Shown: piece after piece, positions 58,520 to 64,000 of the stretch | Numbering within the stretch: position 1 is the first letter of the stretch | Layout: each line of letters opens with the position of its first letter | NCBI RefSeq assembly: GCF_016742955.1 | Contig: NZ_JABBYC010000005.1 | Span: 62,001-126,000, forward strand | Source of the DNA: Myceligenerans indicum | Lineage (GTDB): Bacteria; Actinomycetota; Actinomycetes; Actinomycetales; Cellulomonadaceae | Direction of reading: 5' to 3' | DNA length: 64,000 nucleotides | Notes under the pieces: model-generated | Databases searched by the model: none | What the model was told of the DNA's origin: nothing | The model's input: the letters and a program-made list of their open reading frames with translations, nothing else | Program-made: the position numbers and the translations under genes

Positions 58520-59161
58520 ATGATCGCCTCGCTGACGGGAACCGTGCAGCATGTGACGCTCGACCGGGTCGTGGTCGACGTCGGTGGTGTCGGCTACCTG
58601 GTGCACGCGACGCCGGGAACGCTCGCCGGGATGCGCGTGGGCGAGCAGGCGCAGGTGGCGACCAGCATGGTGGTGCGCGAGGACTCGATGACGCTGTACG
58701 GCTTCGCCGACGCCGACGAGCGCGACGTCTTCGAGATCGTCCAGACGGTCAGCGGCGTGGGCCCGCGCCTGGCGCTCGCGATGCTGGCCGTGTACCCGCC
58801 CGAGGGCTTGCGGCGGGCCGTGGCGGCCGAGGACACCGCGGCACTCACGCGCGTGCCGGGCATCGGCAAGAAGGGCGCGCAGCGCATCCTGCTGGAGCTC
58901 GGGGACCGGCTCGGACCGCCGTCAGGCGTCGTCGAACCCGTGCCCGACGGCGGTCCGGGGTCTGCCGGCATGCCCGTGGGCGATGCCGGGACCGGGAAGG
59001 TCGTCGAGGCGCTCACCGGTCTGGGCTGGCCCGACAAGGCGGCGCAGGACGCGGTCGCGAAGGTGCTCGCCGAGGCCGGGGCCGATGCCGTCGCGCCGGC
59101 GGACGTGGCCACCACGCTGCGTGCGGCGCTGCGCGTGCTGGGAGGTGCTGCTCGTGGCTGA
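58520..59161 (+). CDS. ruvA: Holliday junction branch-migration protein RuvA
   Basis: A 213-residue protein with the three RuvA domains: an OB fold starting [31 protein letters not shown], the tandem helix-hairpin-helix ([14 protein letters not shown] and [16 protein letters not shown]), and domain III ([20 protein letters not shown]), which contacts RuvB. A Gly/Pro-rich linker lies between the last two. AGAAGGAG precedes ATG 58520. It overlaps ruvB by 8 bp. Confidence 0.95.
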   Translation: MIASLTGTVQHVTLDRVVVDVGGVGYLVHATPGTLAGMRVGEQAQVATSMVVREDSMTLYGFADADERDVFEIVQTVSGVGPRLALAMLAVYPPEGLRRAVAAEDTAALTRVPGIGKKGAQRILLELGDRLGPPSGVVEPVPDGGPGSAGMPVGDAGTGKVVEALTGLGWPDKAAQDAVAKVLAEAGADAVAPADVATTLRAALRVLGGAARG

Positions 59162-60284
59162 GGACTTCGTGGAAGGCCTGGCCGGCGGATCGGGCGCGCC
59201 CGTCGGCGACTCCGGCGTCACCCGTCTGGTCGGTACGGCGTCCGACGACGTCGAACGGGCGGCGGAGGCGGCGCTGCGGCCCAAGCGGCTGGAGGAGTTC
59301 GTGGGCCAGCCCGTGGTGCGCGAGCAACTCTCGCTCATGCTCAGGGCGGCCGTCGCGCGGGGGAGCGCACCGGACCACGTCCTGCTGTCCGGGCCGCCCG
59401 GTCTGGGCAAGACGACGCTGGCGATGATCATCGCGGCCGAGATCGGCTCCAACCTGCGCATCACGTCGGGCCCGGCCATCCAGCACGCGGGAGACCTCGC
59501 GGCCGTGCTCTCCTCCCTGGAGGAGGGCGAGGTGCTGTTCATCGACGAGATCCATCGCCTCGCGCGCCCGGCCGAGGAGCTGCTGTACTCCGCGATGGAG
59601 GACTTCCGGGTCGACATCGTGGTCGGCAAGGGGCCGGGGGCGTCGGCGATCCCGCTGGCACTGCCACCGTTCACCGTGGTCGGGGCCACGACGCGCTCCG
59701 GGCTGCTGCCCGCGCCGCTGCGGGACCGCTTCGGGTTCACCGGGCACATGGACTTCTACTCGGCGGTCGAGCTGGAGCAGGTCATCCTGCGCTCGTCGAG
59801 GCTGCTGGGGACCGACGTCGGCCACGAGGCCGCCGCGGAGATCGCAGGGCGGTCGCGCGGCACTCCCCGTGTGGCGAACCGGCTGCTGCGCCGGGTGCGG
59901 GACTGGGCGCAGGTGCGCGGCGACGGGACGCTTGACCTGCACGCGGCCGAGTCCGCACTCCGTGTTTACGAGGTCGACGCGATCGGGCTGGACCGGCTGG
60001 ACCGGTCGGTGCTGACGGCGCTGTGCACGCGGTTCGGCGGAGGCCCGGTCGGCCTCACCACGCTCGCGGCGACCGTCGGCGAGGAGTCGGACACGGTCGA
60101 GACGGTCGCCGAGCCGTACCTGGTGCGGGAGGGGCTGGTGGCCCGCACGCCTCGTGGCCGGGTGGCCACGCTCGCGGCCTGGGAGCACCTCGGCCTCACG
60201 CCACCGCAGGACCAGGGAGCCTCCCGCCAAGGAGGCAGCACGACGTCCACAGGGGCGACGACGGGCACGCTGTTCGGCGCATAG
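59154..60284 (+). CDS. ruvB: Holliday junction branch-migration ATPase RuvB
   Basis: A 376-residue AAA+ motor. [20 protein letters not shown] is the family entry, Walker A is [11 protein letters not shown], Walker [10 protein letters not shown], sensor 1 VGATTRSG, the Arg finger is in APLRDRFGF, and the winged helix ends the core near [10 protein letters not shown]. The N-terminus is about 30 residues longer than in E. coli and the C-terminus carries a short Ser/Thr/Gly tail. GTG 59154 lies within the ruvA end, GGAGGTGCTGCTC upstream. Confidence 0.95.
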   Translation: MAEDFVEGLAGGSGAPVGDSGVTRLVGTASDDVERAAEAALRPKRLEEFVGQPVVREQLSLMLRAAVARGSAPDHVLLSGPPGLGKTTLAMIIAAEIGSNLRITSGPAIQHAGDLAAVLSSLEEGEVLFIDEIHRLARPAEELLYSAMEDFRVDIVVGKGPGASAIPLALPPFTVVGATTRSGLLPAPLRDRFGFTGHMDFYSAVELEQVILRSSRLLGTDVGHEAAAEIAGRSRGTPRVANRLLRRVRDWAQVRGDGTLDLHAAESALRVYEVDAIGLDRLDRSVLTALCTRFGGGPVGLTTLAATVGEESDTVETVAEPYLVREGLVARTPRGRVATLAAWEHLGLTPPQDQGASRQGGSTTSTGATTGTLFGA

Positions 60285-60326
60285 ACTGGTCCGGCACCCC
60301 ATACACCCGAACTTGACTGGATCATC

Positions 60327-60773
60327 GTGGACTTCACCTTCCTCCTTCTCATCGTCGCGCTGGCCGCGATGCTCTTCTTCACCACGAGCCGAAGCCGCAA
60401 GCAGCAGCGGGCCGCGGCTCAGTTCCGGGAGGGTTTGCAGCCCGGGGTCGAGGTCATGACCCAGTCCGGCATGGTCGGCGTCGTCGTCGCCGTCGACGCG
60501 GACCGCCAGATCGTGCGCATCGAGTCCTCGGACGGCCACATCACCGACTGGGTCATGCCCGCGGTCAAGGAGATCCCGGCTCAGTTCGCGACACCTGTCC
60601 CGGACGACTCGGACGACACGGATTCCTCCGAGTTGACGGAGCAGGAAGGTTCGGGCAGTACCATCGGGCCCGACGTGATCGACGTCCCGGACGACATCTC
60701 CGGTCTGGACTCCGCCGAGAGCGGTGGCCGTGACCAGGAGGCGCGCAAGGACGACGACACCGACGGCAAGTGA
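60327..60773 (+). CDS. yajC: Preprotein translocase accessory subunit YajC
   Basis: A 148-residue protein with one N-terminal membrane helix (FLLLIVALAAMLFFTTS), the basic RSRKQQRAAAQFREGLQPG, and the YajC core GVEVMTQSGMVGVVVAVD ... IVRIESSDG. The last 60 residues form a very acidic, disordered tail (PDDSDDTDSSELTEQEG and more) absent from E. coli YajC. It associates with SecDF. GTG 60327 has no strong ribosome site. Confidence 0.92.
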   Translation: MDFTFLLLIVALAAMLFFTTSRSRKQQRAAAQFREGLQPGVEVMTQSGMVGVVVAVDADRQIVRIESSDGHITDWVMPAVKEIPAQFATPVPDDSDDTDSSELTEQEGSGSTIGPDVIDVPDDISGLDSAESGGRDQEARKDDDTDGK

Positions 60774-60857
60774 CGACCGCGTCGCAGGGGGCGTGAGCCC
60801 GCGGCGGCGCCGAACCCGTGCCGCTCCGGCGGCGCGCAACCGAGAAGAGACGACAAG

Positions 60858-62783
60858 TTGGCGACTGACAACCGGCGCTCACGGCCGGTCCGGACGATCG
60901 TCCTGATGGCGATCTTCACGATGCTGCTGCCCTTCGCAGCGCTCGTGGCCGGATCACAGCTCGACGCGCGCTCCGATGAGAATCCTGACGGGGCGAGTCT
61001 CGCCCCGGGCCTTGCCCTTGACCTCCAGGGCGGCACGCAGATCGTGCTCCAGGCCGTCACCAGTGACGGTTCGGACATCACCCCCGACGCCATGGAAGAG
61101 GCGGTCGGAGTGATCCGCCAGCGGGTGGACGCGAACGGTGTCACCGAGGCGGACATCGCCGTCCAGGGCGATCGGCAGATCATCGTCGAGATCCCCGGCG
61201 AGGTGGACGACGCGACGATCGCGCTGATCTCCAAGGCCGCGCAGATGAAGTTCCGGCCGGTCCTGAGCGTCATGGCCCCCACAGCGACCCCCAGCTCCGA
61301 TGCGCAGGACGGATCCGGCGACGGCGCCGACTCCGGCAACGCGGACTCGGGCAACGCGGACTCGGGCGACGGCGCATCCGCCACCTCGGACGAGGACCTG
61401 CTCAAGCAGATCGCGAAGGAGCAGGAGGGGATCGACCCGACGGACCCGAGCGACCTGGCGCAGATCACGCCGGCGGTCCAGCAGCTCGCCGACCAGCTCG
61501 ACTGCACCGACCCCGCGAACCTCGAGGGCGGCGGAGGCGACGACGCGAACCTGCCGCTGGTCACCTGCGACCAGACGGGGACCGCCAAGTACATCCTCGG
61601 GCCCGTCGAGGTGGACGGTACGGACCTGAAGAACGCCAGCTCGGGCCTGATCACCGGTCAGAACGGCGTGGTGACCAACGAGTGGGGCGTGAACCTCGAG
61701 CTCAACGGTGACGGCGCGCAGAAGTTCCGGGAGGTGACCCAGCGCCTGTACACGCTCGAGGCACCGCGCGACCAGTTCGCGATCGCGCTGGACGGCCTGG
61801 TTGTCTCCGCCCCGTCCATCAACGAGCCGATCCCGAACGGGCGCGCGCAGATCTCGGGGACCTTCACCCGCGACTCGGCCGCTACCCTGGCGAACCAGCT
61901 CAGCTTCGGTTCGCTGCCGTTGACCTTCGACGTCCAGTCGCAGAACCAGGTCTCGGCCACGCTCGGGACCGAGCAGCTGCAGCGCGGCCTCTTCGCCGGA
62001 CTGATCGGCCTGGTCCTCGTGGTCGTGTACTCGCTGTTCCAGTACCGCACCCTCGGTGGCCTGACGGTCGCCTCGCTGGTCGTGGCAGGAGCCATGACCT
62101 ACGTCGTGATCGCGCTGCTGTCGTGGGGGATGGGGTACCGGCTGTCGCTGCCGGGTGTCGCGGGTCTGATCGTCGCGATCGGTTTCACCGCGGACTCGTT
62201 CATCGTGTACTTCGAACGCATCAGGGACGAGTTGCGCGACGGACGTTCGCTGCGCCTCGCGGTGCAGCGAGGCTGGGTCCGCGCGCGGCGCACGATCTAC
62301 GCCGCGAAGTCCGTGAACCTGCTCTCGGCGGTCATCCTGTACTTCATGACCGTCGGAGGGGTTCGCGGCTTCGCGTTCACCCTGGGGCTGACCACGGTGA
62401 TCGACATCCTCGTGGTCATCTGGTTCACGCACCCGATGATGGAGCTGCTGGCGAAGGTGCCGTTCTTCCGGGACGGTCACAAGGCGTCCGGTCTGTCGCC
62501 GGACCGGATGCGTGTCTCGTCCGGGCCGCGCTACAAGGGTGCCGGACGTGTCGAGTGGCAGCCCGCCGCCGCAGGGGCGTCCTCCGGTGACGCCGAGGAA
62601 GCGGACGAGGGCGCCGAACGCGCTCCGGCCTACGCGGGTGCACAGGCGCAGAGCGCCCCGAGCACGGCCGGTACGCCGGCCCCCGCACGGTCGGCCGACG
62701 GACGCAGGATGACGATCGCTGAGCGGCGCGCCGCGGAGCGCAAGGCCGCCTCGGAGGCCGCGAAGAACGAGGAGCAGCTCTGA
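60858..62783 (+). CDS. secD: Preprotein translocase subunit SecD
   Basis: A 641-residue RND-like membrane protein. TM1 (about residues 12-33) is followed by a large extracytoplasmic P1 region beginning LALDLQGGTQIVLQ, the D1 motif. An acidic Ser/Asp/Gly insert with repeated NADSG units interrupts P1 near residues 140-180. TM2-TM6 occupy about 372-545, with the proton-relay Asp in VAIGFTADSFIVYFERIRDELR. A 95-residue Ala/Glu-rich cytoplasmic tail follows. The start is TTG 60858. It pulls exported proteins outward using the proton gradient. Its stop overlaps secF. Confidence 0.94.
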   Translation: MATDNRRSRPVRTIVLMAIFTMLLPFAALVAGSQLDARSDENPDGASLAPGLALDLQGGTQIVLQAVTSDGSDITPDAMEEAVGVIRQRVDANGVTEADIAVQGDRQIIVEIPGEVDDATIALISKAAQMKFRPVLSVMAPTATPSSDAQDGSGDGADSGNADSGNADSGDGASATSDEDLLKQIAKEQEGIDPTDPSDLAQITPAVQQLADQLDCTDPANLEGGGGDDANLPLVTCDQTGTAKYILGPVEVDGTDLKNASSGLITGQNGVVTNEWGVNLELNGDGAQKFREVTQRLYTLEAPRDQFAIALDGLVVSAPSINEPIPNGRAQISGTFTRDSAATLANQLSFGSLPLTFDVQSQNQVSATLGTEQLQRGLFAGLIGLVLVVVYSLFQYRTLGGLTVASLVVAGAMTYVVIALLSWGMGYRLSLPGVAGLIVAIGFTADSFIVYFERIRDELRDGRSLRLAVQRGWVRARRTIYAAKSVNLLSAVILYFMTVGGVRGFAFTLGLTTVIDILVVIWFTHPMMELLAKVPFFRDGHKASGLSPDRMRVSSGPRYKGAGRVEWQPAAAGASSGDAEEADEGAERAPAYAGAQAQSAPSTAGTPAPARSADGRRMTIAERRAAERKAASEAAKNEEQL

Positions 62784-63877
62784 TGGCGTTCAACTTCGCC
62801 CGGTGGGGCAACGACCTGTACACCGGCCAGCGGTCCTACCCGATCATGCAGAAGCGCAGGATCTGGTTCTCGATCGTCGCGCTCTTCTCCGTGGCTTCGA
62901 TCGCGGTCATCGCCCTTCAGGGGCTCAATCTCGGCATCGACTTCCGCGGCGGTTCGGAGTTCACCGTCTCCGGTGCGGCCACCACCGACGAGAACGCCGC
63001 GATCGACGCGGTGCACTCCGTGGCGCCCAGCCAGGAGGTGCTCGTCTCCCAGGTCGGGGACGGTGCCGTGCGCGTGCAGACCGCCGAGCTGACCGACGAG
63101 AGCGAGCTCAACGACGTCCGGGACGCGCTGGCAGAGGCGTACGACGTCCCGGCCACGGAGGTGACGACCGGGTTCATCGGTCCCACCTGGGGGGCGAGCG
63201 TCTCGAAGAAGGCGCTGTACGGCACGCTCGTGTTCGTCGGCGCCGTGGTGATCTTCATGGCGCTGTACTTCCGGGCGTGGCGGATGGCCCTGGCCGGAGT
63301 CGTGGCGGTCCTTCTGGACCTGGTGGTGTCAGCGGGCGTGTACGCGGCGGTGGGCTGGGAGGTCACGCCGTCGACGATCATCGGCTTCCTGACGATCCTC
63401 GGCTTCTCCCTCTACGACAAGGTCGTGGTCTTCGACAAGGTCCGGGAGAACACCGCCGCGGTGCTGGAGCAGTCGCGCAGCACCTACGAGGAGCGGGCCA
63501 ACCTCGCGGTGAACCAGACGTTCGTGCGTTCGATCAACACGTCCGTGGTGGCGCTCCTGCCGGTGGCGGGCATCCTCTTCGTGGGTGCGTTCCTCCTCGG
63601 TGCTGGCACGCTGAAGGACCTGTCGCTGTCGCTGTTCGTCGGCATCGCCGTCGGCGCCGTGTCGTCGATCTTCCTCGCCCCGCCGCTGGACGTCGCGTTC
63701 CGGCAGAGTGACGTGAAGATCAAGGAACACACCGCCAAGGTGCTGGCAGCCCGCGAGGGCCTGGCGCAGGAGGGGGCCTCGGAGGCCGCGCTCGCCGCCG
63801 CGGCCTCGGGCGCGTCGCAGCTGATCCCCGGGAGCCACCAGGGAAACCAGTCGCAGCCTCGTCGCAAGGGCCGCTGA
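62783..63877 (+). CDS. secF: Preprotein translocase subunit SecF
   Basis: A 364-residue partner of SecD with six helices. GLNLGIDFRGGSEFTV is the SecF signature in the first extracytoplasmic loop; ILGFSLYDKVVVFDKVRENT and FVRSINTSVVALLPVAGILF lie in TM4-TM5, with the D/R pair of the channel. The 45-residue C-terminal tail is Ala/Ser/Gln-rich. The ATG overlaps the secD stop as TGATG, so the two are co-translated. Confidence 0.94.
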   Translation: MAFNFARWGNDLYTGQRSYPIMQKRRIWFSIVALFSVASIAVIALQGLNLGIDFRGGSEFTVSGAATTDENAAIDAVHSVAPSQEVLVSQVGDGAVRVQTAELTDESELNDVRDALAEAYDVPATEVTTGFIGPTWGASVSKKALYGTLVFVGAVVIFMALYFRAWRMALAGVVAVLLDLVVSAGVYAAVGWEVTPSTIIGFLTILGFSLYDKVVVFDKVRENTAAVLEQSRSTYEERANLAVNQTFVRSINTSVVALLPVAGILFVGAFLLGAGTLKDLSLSLFVGIAVGAVSSIFLAPPLDVAFRQSDVKIKEHTAKVLAAREGLAQEGASEAALAAAASGASQLIPGSHQGNQSQPRRKGR

Positions 63878-63909
63878 CACGGCCCGCTGACCTCCGTCCC
63901 GAACGGCTC

Positions 63910-63941
63910 GGCCCCCGGTGGACACTGATCCGCCGGGGGCC
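63910..63941 (+). terminator. 12-bp hairpin terminator after secF
   Basis: GGCCCCCGGTGG (63910-63921) pairs with CCGCCGGGGGCC (63930-63941) with one G-U pair, followed by TTGCCGTGTGG. It ends the yajC-secD-secF transcript. Confidence 0.8.
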
Positions 63942-63991
63942 TTGCCGTGTGGACATCGTTCTCCCCGAGGCGCCGGGTAGGCTCACCTTCC

Positions 63992-64000
63992 GTGACCGAC
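63992..64000 (+). CDS. Start of the next gene (3'-truncated by window edge)
   Basis: GTG ACC GAC at the window end lies 8 nt below TAGGCT (63978-63983), the same leaderless layout as pdxT. In related genomes the gene after secF is usually apt (adenine phosphoribosyltransferase), then relA. Only three codons are visible, so the identity is a synteny guess. Confidence 0.3.

Overview
The window is about 72% GC and densely packed. Many genes overlap by 4 bp (ATGA/GTGA), GTG starts are common, and several starts sit 6-8 nt below a TANNNT -10 box, as in leaderless mRNAs. The block thrS - HIT - pgsA - patA - pimA - pdxS (24.3-31.7 kb) and the block pdxT - yebC - ruvC - ruvA - ruvB - yajC - secD - secF (56.2-63.9 kb) are the standard high-GC Gram-positive arrangement. 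This points to an actinomycete, probably a micrococcal one near Promicromonosporaceae/Cellulomonadaceae. The family placement is inference.

Layout. 0-7 kb: the end of a VanW-like protein, then an operon for the homoprotocatechuate (3,4-dihydroxyphenylacetate) meta-cleavage pathway: an isomerase/decarboxylase fusion, a GntR regulator, HpaE, HpaD, HpaH and HpaI. 7-18 kb: two oppositely oriented tRNA clusters (Gly-Cys-Val(GAC) on minus; Gly-Cys-Val(GAC)-Val(CAC) on plus) and an isolated tRNA-Val(CAC). They flank a secreted serine protease, a LacI-controlled sugar ABC operon with a GH32/68-like hydrolase, and pabB-pabC. Each tRNA-Val that ends a cluster is followed by two or three tandem 80/82-bp palindromic repeats. 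18-24 kb: acetyltransferases, a MarR-GNAT fusion, a copper chaperone/DyP peroxidase pair, a phosphatase and two small paralogous proteins. 24-31.7 kb: thrS and the phosphatidylinositol-mannoside operon, ending with pdxS.

Between pdxS and pdxT, normally close neighbours, lie about 24.5 kb of accessory DNA. The last 57 bp of pdxS are repeated at 38.9 kb with two synonymous changes, and a shorter, weaker copy lies at 41.06 kb. These copies bound segments that behave like islands integrated at the pdxS 3' end, although no recombinase is visible. The first segment holds a Nudix/winged-helix regulator, a nucleosidase with a C-terminal motif, and a large two-hairpin membrane protein whose N-terminus carries the same motif (V-G-x-M-x-G-x-I-x3-T-V-H). 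This is the signature expected of amyloid/RHIM-like signalling partners in bacterial immunity. It also holds a four-helix membrane protein, an antitoxin with a broken PIN toxin, and an AAA+/DUF4143 ATPase. The second segment holds another DUF4143 ATPase. Each ATPase gene is preceded by four 22-23 bp iterons and followed by a pdxS-tail copy.

The rest of the accessory interval has a methyltransferase, a beta-propeller protein, MarC, a TPP riboswitch with no gene behind it, a frameshifted gene next to a CrtA-like gene, hrpB, a tetR/azoR divergent pair with paired operators, an internally deleted rhodanese, a Nudix hydrolase, and two tandem STAND-NTPase/TPR proteins directly before pdxT.
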